From the NCBI RefSeq assembly GCF_001021505.1, contig NZ_LDPO01000005.1:62001-126000 (forward strand): 64,000 bases of DNA, in the 5' to 3' direction. Numbering within the stretch: position 1 is the stretch's first letter; each line of letters starts with the position of its first letter. The stretch comes from Mycolicibacter heraklionensis (GTDB taxonomy: Bacteria; Actinomycetota; Actinomycetes; Mycobacteriales; Mycobacteriaceae). This document shows, one piece after another, positions 45,273 to 52,644 of the stretch. The notes under the pieces were generated by a model. The model did not search any database and was not told the origin of the DNA. It saw only the letters and a list, made by a program, of their open reading frames with translations. Position numbers and translations under genes: made by a program.

Positions 45273-45294
45273 CGCACTCACCACCTTCAGGTGG

Positions 45295-45320
45295 CTACCC
45301 ACTGGACCACGCGGGCAACC
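45295..45320 (-). promoter_or_regulatory. SigF-like promoter for the CheB/STAS-HATPase/CheR operon
   Basis: Minus strand: GGTT (45320-45317), 16 bases, GGGTAG (45300-45295). An inverted repeat with 8-bp arms (45307-45314 and 45324-45331) surrounds the -35. Confidence 0.6.
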
Positions 45321-45361
45321 TAACCGCGTGGCATTCTCCAGCGTAGTCTTCGCGTCGCTTT

Positions 45362-46123
45362 TCAGGTCACGGTTAAGAGAGTGTGGTCCAGATCCGACAG
45401 CACCTCGGCCGGCAGCTTGCCGGTGAAAGCAGCCAGGAAGCGGGCCGCCAGGTCACGCACCTTGACGTTGGTCTCCTGTGAACGCCACACCAGGATGTCG
45501 AATGCCCGCTCGGCGGAGATGCCGTAGCCGACCATCAGCACGCCCTTGGCCTGCTCGATCACCGCGCGCGACTCGGCGACCTCGGACACCGCGGCGCTGA
45601 CGTCGGCCTGCAACACATCGGTGACGTCGACGTAGAAGCCGGCCGTGCCAATTACCAAGCCGGCATCGTCGAGCATGCGGTCACCGACCACGATGACCCA
45701 GTGCTCCTGCCCACCGGTGTCGATGATCCGGTGCCGACTGCTGAACGGCTCGCCCTGGATAACCCGCTCCAGGACTTCGGCGACCTGGGGGCGGTCCTCG
45801 GGATGTTTGTGCTGCAGCAACAATTCGGTGCTAGGTGTCACGGTGCCCGGCTCGTAGCCGTGCATGCGGGCCACCGTATCCGACCACTCCCAGCGCTGCT
45901 CGCCGAGCCAGTACCGAAACCGGCCGACCCGCTGCGGCTCGCCGTGGCCCACTACCAGGTCGAGGTCACTGTGGACCTCGGCCTCGTCGTCCGCCGGTGT
46001 AGCAAACGAAGCATTGACATCCCCGACCACCGCATACCCGCCTTCTCGTACTCGAACAGTATGAGCTGATTCCGAACGGCCGGCGGGCGAGCCGCGGTCT
46101 GGAATCGCAGGAATGAACGGCAC
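45362..46123 (-). CDS. PAS-ANTAR regulator
   Basis: The product is up to 253 aa: a PAS domain (about 65-180; GRFRYWLGEQRWEWSDTVAR, HPEDRPQVAEVLERV) followed by an ANTAR domain (about 185-245; SRAVIEQAKGVLMVGYGIS). It is an RNA-binding antiterminator with a small-molecule or redox sensor. The first 30 residues look non-coding. A GTG at 46030 lies six bases after a GGGTAT and is an attractive alternative, possibly leaderless start. Confidence 0.82.
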   Translation of the reverse strand: MPFIPAIPDRGSPAGRSESAHTVRVREGGYAVVGDVNASFATPADDEAEVHSDLDLVVGHGEPQRVGRFRYWLGEQRWEWSDTVARMHGYEPGTVTPSTELLLQHKHPEDRPQVAEVLERVIQGEPFSSRHRIIDTGGQEHWVIVVGDRMLDDAGLVIGTAGFYVDVTDVLQADVSAAVSEVAESRAVIEQAKGVLMVGYGISAERAFDILVWRSQETNVKVRDLAARFLAAFTGKLPAEVLSDLDHTLLTVT

Positions 46124-46207
46124 GGACGATCCAGACCGGCGCTACTTCCTGAACGCCCGAGCTCCGTAACTATCCACAATTTCCCGACGCTGCGCAACCA
46201 CCTCCGT

Positions 46208-46233
46208 GTTTCCCTACCGGCTGTCCCGGGTAA
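46208..46233 (+). promoter_or_regulatory. SigF-type promoter for the MPT63-like gene
   Basis: GTTT (46208-46211), 16 bases, GGGTAA (46228-46233). The start codon lies 75 bases downstream. Confidence 0.7.
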
Positions 46234-46307
46234 GCGCTGTGACACGGGCGGTGATGTTCCAGCAACGGGACCACCGCCAAGTAACGACTCGATGGGAGGA
46301 GCCACCA

Positions 46308-46787
46308 GTGAAGCTCTCCAAGACTGCGGCCAAGACGGCCGCCGGCGCGGCCGGGATCGCGGCGCTCAGTGTTTTGTCCGCGACCACCGCCGTCGCCGAT
46401 CCGGCCGTCCAACCATTCGGCACGCCCGAACAGCTCAACGACGGAGCGATGGCAACGTCCTACACGGTCAGCAACCTGGGGCCGGCCAACGTCACCATCC
46501 CGGGCTACCAGCCCCACGGCAAGCTCTATCAAGCCGACGTGACCGCTCGCGCCGACCGCGGCACGGTGACCCCGGTGGTCGCCGACTTCAACGCCAGGGC
46601 GGCCAACAGCGACACCTACCGGGTGATCAACACGGTGCCCACGCCGGGCGGTATCAACCCCGGGCCCATCGCCCAGGGTGCTGCCGCCAACGGCAAGATC
46701 TACTTCGATGTCACCGGCCCGCCGCCGGACGGAGTGGTCTACAACGACGGTGTCCAGGACGTGCTGATCTGGACGAGCAAGGCCTGA
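46308..46787 (+). CDS. secreted MPT63-like immunoglobulin-fold protein
   Basis: The 159-aa exported protein has a signal peptide ending at AVA-DPAVQ (about residue 30), then a small beta-sandwich. VTIPGYQPHGKLYQADVTA, RGTVTPVVADFNARA and GKIYFDVTGPPPDG match mycobacterial MPT63 (Rv1926c, also 159 aa). MPT63 is a secreted antigen of unclear function with an immunoglobulin-like fold. GTG 46308 follows GGGAGGA. Confidence 0.88.
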   Translation: MKLSKTAAKTAAGAAGIAALSVLSATTAVADPAVQPFGTPEQLNDGAMATSYTVSNLGPANVTIPGYQPHGKLYQADVTARADRGTVTPVVADFNARAANSDTYRVINTVPTPGGINPGPIAQGAAANGKIYFDVTGPPPDGVVYNDGVQDVLIWTSKA

Positions 46788-46798
46788 CGCCGAGCCGA

Positions 46799-46828
46799 GA
46801 TGGGCCCGATCGGGGGGTCGGGCCCATC
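46799..46828 (+). terminator. hairpin between the MPT63-like gene and the epimerase gene
   Basis: An 11-bp perfect stem (46799-46809 / 46818-46828) with an 8-base loop sits in the 55-base gap. It probably ends the MPT63-like mRNA; the downstream ATG is only 15 bases further on. Confidence 0.6.
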
Positions 46829-46842
46829 CGGATGTGGTAGCG

Positions 46843-47814
46843 ATGCGAGCGCTCGAGCGGGTTCTGGTCATCGGAGGTGCCGGGTTCCTCGGTAGCCGGC
46901 TGTGTGCCCGGCTGCTCGCTGACGGTGCGCAGCGGGTCTGGTGTGTGGATGACCTGTCCACCAGTTCTGCGGCCAATCTTTCTGCGGTACAGCGGCTTTC
47001 CGGCCTGGAGTTCATCGAGCACGACATCGTCCAGGGGTTTGAGGACCCCGGCCGGCTCGGGCCGCTGGACGCGGTGTTCCACCTGGCCTCGCCGGCCTCG
47101 CCACCGGATTATCTGCGAATGCCGATAGCGACGCTGCGGGTAGGCGCCCAGGGCACCATGGTCGCACTCGGTATCGCCGAGGCCTGCCGGGCCCGCTTCG
47201 TGCTGGCCTCCACCAGTGAGGTCTACGGCGATCCGCTCGTGCACCCGCAACCCGAAAGCTACTGGGGCAACGTCAATCCCATTGGAGTACGCAGTGTCTA
47301 CGACGAAGCCAAGCGTTTCGCCGAGGCGCTGACCTTCGCCTACCGCCGAGCGCGCGACGCCGACGTCGGGGTAGCTCGGATCTTCAACAGCTACGGGCCG
47401 GGAATGCGACCCGACGATGGCCGGATGGTGCCCACGTTCTGCGGTCAGGCCCTGCGCGGCGAACCGATCACCGTCGCCGGCACCGGTCGGCAGACTCGAT
47501 CACTGTGCTACGTCGACGACACGATCGCCGGGTTGATCGCCCTGGCTACGCATGACGTCACCGGCCCGATCAACATCGGCGGCCCAGACGAGCTCACCGT
47601 GCTGCAAGTCGCCGAACTGATCCGTGAGCGGGCCGGGAGCACATCGCCGGTCCGGCATGTCCCCGCCGCACAGGATGACCCGCGCCGACGCTGCCCCGAT
47701 ATCCGGCGGGCCCGCGAATTGCTGGGCTGGGAGCCGAAGGTCGGCCCCGCCGAAGGGCTCGACACCACCATCGCCTGGTTCCGAAACCAGATCGACTTCG
47801 CCGCAACGGTTTAG
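46843..47814 (+). CDS. UDP-glucuronate decarboxylase (UDP-xylose synthase)-like enzyme
   Basis: The 323-aa extended short-chain dehydrogenase has the NAD motif VIGGAGFLGSRLCARLL and catalytic YxxxK in SVYDEAKRF. UXS-type signatures are HLASPASPPDYL, STSEVYGDPLVHPQ, ESYWGNVNPIGVRS, and RIFNSYGPGM. UXS converts UDP-glucuronate to UDP-xylose. The partner enzyme, UDP-glucose dehydrogenase, is encoded at 55680 at the far end of the next operon, which strengthens the call. It is not a typical ADP-heptose 6-epimerase (HldD). Confidence 0.85.
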   Translation: MRALERVLVIGGAGFLGSRLCARLLADGAQRVWCVDDLSTSSAANLSAVQRLSGLEFIEHDIVQGFEDPGRLGPLDAVFHLASPASPPDYLRMPIATLRVGAQGTMVALGIAEACRARFVLASTSEVYGDPLVHPQPESYWGNVNPIGVRSVYDEAKRFAEALTFAYRRARDADVGVARIFNSYGPGMRPDDGRMVPTFCGQALRGEPITVAGTGRQTRSLCYVDDTIAGLIALATHDVTGPINIGGPDELTVLQVAELIRERAGSTSPVRHVPAAQDDPRRRCPDIRRARELLGWEPKVGPAEGLDTTIAWFRNQIDFAATV

Positions 47815-47833
47815 CGGAGCGGTTCTGACTTCC

Positions 47834-47858
47834 GTTTAGCAGCGGTTCTGTTGGGTAT
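47834..47858 (+). promoter_or_regulatory. SigF-type promoter for the heptose operon
   Basis: GTTT (47834-47837), 15 bases, GGGTAT (47853-47858), a perfect match located 20 bases after the epimerase stop. It would give a leader of about 40 bases before GTG 47905 with GGGGGGAGG. Confidence 0.75.
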
Positions 47859-47904
47859 CTCCACTGCGATAGCGAAGCGCTTCACGCAGTCGGGGGGAGG
47901 TCGG

Positions 47905-49545
47905 GTGCTAGTCTTGGGCATCAACGCGGTCTTCCACGACCCTGCGGCCGCCCTTGTCGTCGACGGCCAGATCGTCGCGGCGGCCGAGGAAGAGCGGTTC
48001 AGCCGGCGCAAACACGGCAAGGAGGCGGTGGCCTTCTCCACCTGGGAGCTGCCGGTCCGAGCCGCCCGTTGGTGTTTGGAACAGGGCGGCATTGGGCCTG
48101 CCGACCTCGACGCGGTCGGTTACTCCTACGACCCGGCGCTGGCAGAGACCCATGCAGGCGTGATAGCGGGCCAGGACCGCGACTGGGAATATCTGCGGAC
48201 CCTGTACGCGCGCCGGGCCCCGCGGTTTCTCGCCGCGGCGCTGCCCGGTCTGGATCCAGGAGTGGTGCGCCATGTGCGCCACCACGTCGCCCACGCGGCG
48301 TCGGCGGTGCTGGCCTCTCCCTTCGGCGACAGCGCCGTGCTGGTGGTGGACGGCCGAGGTGAGGCCACCTCGATGCTGGCCGGTGAGTACCGGGACCAGA
48401 AGCTGGATGTCCTTGCCTCCCAATCGTTGCCACATTCGTTGGGCCTGCTGTACGAGGAACTCACCGAACACCTCGGGTTCACCCGCTCCAGCGATGAATA
48501 CAAGGTGATGGCAATGGCCTCGTACGGCCGGCCCGCCTACGCCGATCGGCTGCGCGAACTGGTGTACTCCTGCCCAGACGGCACGTTTCGCACGCTGGGC
48601 GTCGACTGGTGCGAGTTCACCCGGCCACGCGGTCGCGGCGAGCAGGTGCTGGATCCGGCGCACGCCGACCTGGCGTGCAGCGTTCAGCAAGTGGTCGAGC
48701 AGGTGCTCGCCGACACCGTGTCCTGGCTGGCCCGGCACACCAAATCAGACCGCCTCTGCCTGGCCGGCGGAGTGGCGCTCAACTGCGTGGCCAACACCGC
48801 CCTGTTCGAACGCGGTGACTTCCATACGATCTGGGTGCAGCCGGCCGCCGGCGATTCCGGGACCGCGCTGGGCGCGGCGCTGGCCGTGGCGGCCGAACAC
48901 GGCGAGCCAATCGCGCCGATGGCATCGGCCTCGCTGGGCCGATCCTTCACCGACGACAAGATCGCCGCCGACCTGGCCGAAGCGGACATCCGTTATGAAC
49001 GCCCCGATGACATCGCCGTTGCGGTCGCCGAGATTCTGGCCGGCGACGGCATCGTCGGCTGGTTCCAGGGCCGTTCGGAGTTCGGCCCCCGCGCGTTGGG
49101 CAACCGTTCGCTGCTGGCGGACCCGCGCCGGGCCGCCAACCTGGAGCGGCTCAACCGGGTCAAGGGCCGCGAACAGTTCCGTCCTGTCGCACCCATGGTG
49201 CTTGCCGAGCGTGCCGCGGAGATCTTCGCCCGCGGACCGCTGCCCAGTCCGTACATGCTGTTCGTGCACGACGTCGCCGAGGGGTGGCGCGACCGCATTC
49301 CCGCCGCCACCCACGTTGACGGCACCGCCCGCATTCAGACGGTGGATGCCGACCAGTCGCTGCTGCATCGGATGATCAGCGTGTTCGCCGAGCGCACCGG
49401 GGTGCCGGTGGTCGTCAATACCAGCTTCAACACCGCCGGCCGGCCGATGGTGGACAGCCCGCGTGACGCGCTGGAGTGCTTTGGCAGCGCGCCGATCGAT
49501 GCGCTGGCCTTGGGGCCCTTCCTGATTCGGCGGCACTCCCAATGA
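47905..49545 (+). CDS. NodU/CmcH-type O-carbamoyltransferase
   Basis: The 546-aa protein transfers a carbamoyl group from carbamoyl phosphate and ATP to a hydroxyl. The N-terminal Kae1-like domain has HHVAHAASA (metal ligands) and LAGGVALNCVANTALF. The C-terminal domain has GRSEFGPRALGNRSLLADPR and VVNTSFNTAGRPMV, both conserved in the family. GTG 47905 is fixed by GGGGGGAGG just upstream and by MLVLGINAVFHDPAAAL, the usual family start. It opens a run of coupled genes ending at 56984. A sugar hydroxyl, perhaps on a heptose, is the likely target (inference). Confidence 0.9.
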   Translation: MLVLGINAVFHDPAAALVVDGQIVAAAEEERFSRRKHGKEAVAFSTWELPVRAARWCLEQGGIGPADLDAVGYSYDPALAETHAGVIAGQDRDWEYLRTLYARRAPRFLAAALPGLDPGVVRHVRHHVAHAASAVLASPFGDSAVLVVDGRGEATSMLAGEYRDQKLDVLASQSLPHSLGLLYEELTEHLGFTRSSDEYKVMAMASYGRPAYADRLRELVYSCPDGTFRTLGVDWCEFTRPRGRGEQVLDPAHADLACSVQQVVEQVLADTVSWLARHTKSDRLCLAGGVALNCVANTALFERGDFHTIWVQPAAGDSGTALGAALAVAAEHGEPIAPMASASLGRSFTDDKIAADLAEADIRYERPDDIAVAVAEILAGDGIVGWFQGRSEFGPRALGNRSLLADPRRAANLERLNRVKGREQFRPVAPMVLAERAAEIFARGPLPSPYMLFVHDVAEGWRDRIPAATHVDGTARIQTVDADQSLLHRMISVFAERTGVPVVVNTSFNTAGRPMVDSPRDALECFGSAPIDALALGPFLIRRHSQ

Positions 49546-51050
49546 TCCCGACCTATGCGCTGGTGATCCCGACGATCGGACGCTCCTCGCTGAATCGGCT
49601 GTTGGAGGCGCTGGGCGAGGGCGATCGGCTGCCGGCCGGTGAGGTGATCATCGTCGATGACCGGCCGGGCAGACCCACGCCACTGTGGCCGGCGACGGGC
49701 TTTCTCTCGATCACCGTGTTGCGCTCTGGCGGGCGAGGCCCGGCCGCAGCGCGCAACGTCGGCTGGCGCGCCGCCCGTGCGGACTGGATCTGCTTTCTGG
49801 ATGACGACGTGGTTCCTGGTCAGAACTGGTGCGCGCGTTTGGAAGCCGATCTGTCCGGTGCCGGCCCGGAGGTGATGGGATCACAGGCCAAGATCGTGGT
49901 GCCGGAGCCGGCGGACCGCCGACCGTTCGACGACGAACGGCGCACGCTGCGCCTTGCCGATGCCCGGTGGATCACCGCTGACATGGCCTACCGGCGCGAC
50001 GCGTTGGTGGCCTGCGGTGGCTTCGACGAACGCTTTCCGCGGGCGTATCGCGAAGATGCCGACCTTGCGTTGCGCGTCACCCGAAGCGGTGGCCGAATCA
50101 CCGTCGGGACCCGGGAATCGGTGCATCCGATAGCGGCCCGGACGTCGGCGCGCAGCAGCGTGTTGAGCAGCGTCGCCGCTCAGCGCGGTAATCGCGACGA
50201 CGCGCTGATGCGCCGCAAGCACGGCCGTGGGTGGCGCGCGGCCGTCGGCGAGGGCCCCGGACGGTTGCCACTGCACGTGATCACCTGTGGCGCCGGGCTA
50301 GTGGCCGTGTTGGGCATGCTCGCCCGCAGTCGGGTGCTGCTGCGCATCGGAGGGCTGGGCTGGCTTGGACTCACCGCCGAATTCGCCCTGCGCCGCATCG
50401 CCGCCGGCCCGCGGAGTCCCCGCGAGATCGCCGCGATGCTGGTGTCCACTGCGCTCATTCCCCCGGTGGCGGTGGCGCAGCGCATCCGGGGCGCACTGCG
50501 GTTCCGCAACGCGCTGACCGAACCACCGTTGGCGGTGTTACTGGACCGTGACGACACCCTGATCTACGACGGCCCGTATCTGGCGGACCCGGACCGAGTG
50601 ACTCCACTGCCGCACGCCCGCCGGGCGTTGAAGCGGCTGCGCCGCCACGGCCTGCGGCTCGCGGTGGTCAGCAATCAGTCCGGGGTGGCGAAAGGTTTGA
50701 TCAGCCCCGAGCAGTTGGCTGCGGTCAATTCCCGGGTCGACGAACTGCTCGGTCCGTTCGACAGCTGGCAGGTCTGCCCGCACGACGACGGCGACGACTG
50801 CGCGTGCCGCAAGCCGGCCCCGGGGCTGGTGTCCGCGGCGGCCGACGCGCTGGATGTGCAGCCTCGCCGTTGTGTGATGATCGGCGACACCGGTGGCGAC
50901 GTGGCCGCCGCTCGGGCCGCCGACGCCGACGCGATCCTGGTCCCCACCCGGCGCACCCGGGACGCCGAAATCGCCGACGCTCGCGCCAACGCCGCGGTTG
51001 CCCGCTCACTGAACGCGGCAGTGACGTTGGTGCTCAAGGAGGTTCGATGA
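49542..51050 (+). CDS. GT2 glycosyltransferase fused to GmhB-type heptose-bisphosphate phosphatase
   Basis: The 502-aa two-part protein begins with a GT-A, family 2 glycosyltransferase (about 1-235; VIPTIGRSSLNRLLEAL, DDRPG, ICFLDDDVVPG). Hydrophobic helices follow (about 248-315). The C-terminal HAD phosphatase (about 330-500) has LLDRDDTLIYDGPYL, VVSNQSGVAKG and MIGDTGGDV. Its zinc loop CPHDDGDDCACRKPAPG is diagnostic of GmhB, which removes the 7-phosphate from heptose 1,7-bisphosphate. Fusion of the two is unusual. ATG 49542 overlaps the previous stop. Confidence 0.9.
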   Translation: MIPTYALVIPTIGRSSLNRLLEALGEGDRLPAGEVIIVDDRPGRPTPLWPATGFLSITVLRSGGRGPAAARNVGWRAARADWICFLDDDVVPGQNWCARLEADLSGAGPEVMGSQAKIVVPEPADRRPFDDERRTLRLADARWITADMAYRRDALVACGGFDERFPRAYREDADLALRVTRSGGRITVGTRESVHPIAARTSARSSVLSSVAAQRGNRDDALMRRKHGRGWRAAVGEGPGRLPLHVITCGAGLVAVLGMLARSRVLLRIGGLGWLGLTAEFALRRIAAGPRSPREIAAMLVSTALIPPVAVAQRIRGALRFRNALTEPPLAVLLDRDDTLIYDGPYLADPDRVTPLPHARRALKRLRRHGLRLAVVSNQSGVAKGLISPEQLAAVNSRVDELLGPFDSWQVCPHDDGDDCACRKPAPGLVSAAADALDVQPRRCVMIGDTGGDVAAARAADADAILVPTRRTRDAEIADARANAAVARSLNAAVTLVLKEVR

Positions 51051-52072
51051 GCACCGCGGTGGTGGCGCGGCTGGACAGCCTCGGTGACGTGCTGATCTCC
51101 GGCCCCGCCGTGCGGGCCGTCGCCGCAGCGCACGACCGGGTGGTGTTTCTGGCCGGTCCGCGCGGCGGTGCGGCCGCTGAGATGCTGCCCGGAGTGGACC
51201 GCGTGGTGCGGTGGAGCGCCGGCTGGGTGGACTTCGACGCAGGACCGGTCACCGCGGGTGCGGTGACGCAACTGGTCGACGTGCTGGCGGCTGAACGGCC
51301 AGACGCGCTGCTGGTCCTCACCTCGTTTCACCAGTCGCCGCTGCCGCTGGCGCTGATCGGCCGGATGGCGAGAGTGGCCTGGATCGGGGCGATCTGCTCC
51401 GACTTTCCGGGACATCTGCTGGACCTGCGTCACCCCGACCCCGGCGACGTGCCCGAGCCGCTACGGGCACTGTCGCTGGCACAGGCCGCCGGCTGGCAGC
51501 TGCCCCCCGGCGATGACGGACGCTTACGGGTCCAGCCGCTACCGCGGCTTTCCGGACCACTGCGGGCGGCGCTGCGCGGCGGCGACTACGTGGCATTCCA
51601 TCCCGGAGCCGCGGTACCGGCCCGGCGGCCCTCGGCCGGAAAGTCCGCAGAACTGGTGCAGGCGTTGACGCGGGCCGGCCATCACGTCGTCGTCACCGGC
51701 ACCGCCGCCGATCGGCAGCTCACCGCTCGGGTCGCCGGTGACGCCGCAACCGACTTGGGTGGCCGCACCACGCTGGCCGACCTCGGCGCGGTGTTCGCCG
51801 GCGCTCGGGTGGTGGTGGCGCCCAACACCGGGCCCGCGCATTTGGCTGCGGCGGTCGGCGCGCCGGTGGTCTCGCTGTTCGCGCCGGTGGTGCCCGCCGG
51901 TCGCTGGAGTCCGTATGGAGTTCCGGTGGTGCTGTGCGGCGACCAGACGGCGCCCTGCCGTGGCAGCCGGGCACGAGACTGCCCGGTTGCGGGCCATCCC
52001 TGTCTGGACGGCATCGCTGCCGACGAGGTGGTGGCGGCCGTGGCCCAAATCGAAAGTCGAGGTGCGGCATGA
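51047..52072 (+). CDS. GT9 heptosyltransferase-like glycosyltransferase
   Basis: The 341-aa GT-B protein has the GT9 N-terminal motif RLDSLGDVLISGPAVRAVA. The C-terminal donor site contains FHPGAAVPARRP, VVTGTAADRQL and APNTGPAHLAAAVGAPVVSLF. Members use ADP-heptose to build lipopolysaccharide core in Gram-negative bacteria. Here it would add heptose to an unknown acceptor. ATG 51047 overlaps the previous stop, after a good AAGGAGG. Confidence 0.88.
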   Translation: MSTAVVARLDSLGDVLISGPAVRAVAAAHDRVVFLAGPRGGAAAEMLPGVDRVVRWSAGWVDFDAGPVTAGAVTQLVDVLAAERPDALLVLTSFHQSPLPLALIGRMARVAWIGAICSDFPGHLLDLRHPDPGDVPEPLRALSLAQAAGWQLPPGDDGRLRVQPLPRLSGPLRAALRGGDYVAFHPGAAVPARRPSAGKSAELVQALTRAGHHVVVTGTAADRQLTARVAGDAATDLGGRTTLADLGAVFAGARVVVAPNTGPAHLAAAVGAPVVSLFAPVVPAGRWSPYGVPVVLCGDQTAPCRGSRARDCPVAGHPCLDGIAADEVVAAVAQIESRGAA

Positions 52073-52644
52073 TCGCACGGCATATGGCGGAGCTGCAGCG
52101 AGCGATCGTCCGGGTGCGCCCGGCGGCCGCCCAGCTCTCGGAGTGGGGTGCTCGACTGGCCGAGGTGCTGGCCGGCGGCGGGCGGTTGCTGGCTTGCGGC
52201 AACGGCGGCAGTGCCGCCGAGGCTCAGCACCTGACCGCAGAACTTGTCGGCCGCTTCCATCATGAACGAGAACCGCTGTCGGCCATCGCATTACACGCCG
52301 ACACCTCGGCCAGCACGGCGATCGTCAACGACTACGGCGCCGAGGAGATGTTCGCTCGAGGGGTGCGTGCCCATGGCCGGCGCGGTGACGTGTTGATCGC
52401 GCTGTCCACCAGTGGCACCAGCCGCAACGTGCTTGCCGCGGTCAAGGCGGCGCAGGAGATCGGTGTGACCACATGGTCGTTGACCGGGCCGGCGCCCAAC
52501 CCCCTGCTGGCGATGAGCGACGACGGGATCGGCGTAGACGCCGATTCGACGGCCACCGTGCAGGAGATCCACCTGCTGCTGCTGCACAGCCTGTGCATGG
52601 CCGTCGACGCGGTGCTGCTCGACACGGATCGGACACGCAGATGA
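52069..52644 (+). CDS. gmhA: sedoheptulose 7-phosphate isomerase (GmhA-like SIS protein)
   Basis: The 191-aa SIS-domain protein has CGNGGSAAEAQHLTAELVGRF, the GmhA active-site stretch with its Glu, STSGTSRNVLAAV for phosphate binding, and a late QEIHLLLLHSLC helix carrying the catalytic His. GmhA turns sedoheptulose 7-phosphate into D-glycero-D-manno-heptose 7-phosphate, the first step to NDP-heptoses. ATG 52069 overlaps the GT9 stop; its own stop overlaps hldE. Confidence 0.92.
   Translation: MIARHMAELQRAIVRVRPAAAQLSEWGARLAEVLAGGGRLLACGNGGSAAEAQHLTAELVGRFHHEREPLSAIALHADTSASTAIVNDYGAEEMFARGVRAHGRRGDVLIALSTSGTSRNVLAAVKAAQEIGVTTWSLTGPAPNPLLAMSDDGIGVDADSTATVQEIHLLLLHSLCMAVDAVLLDTDRTRR

Noticed and set aside
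46843..47814. HldD (ADP-heptose 6-epimerase) as the identity of the epimerase gene
   Set aside because: The signatures SPASPPDYL, SEVYGDPLVHPQ and YWGNVNPIGVRS fit UDP-glucuronate decarboxylase much better.
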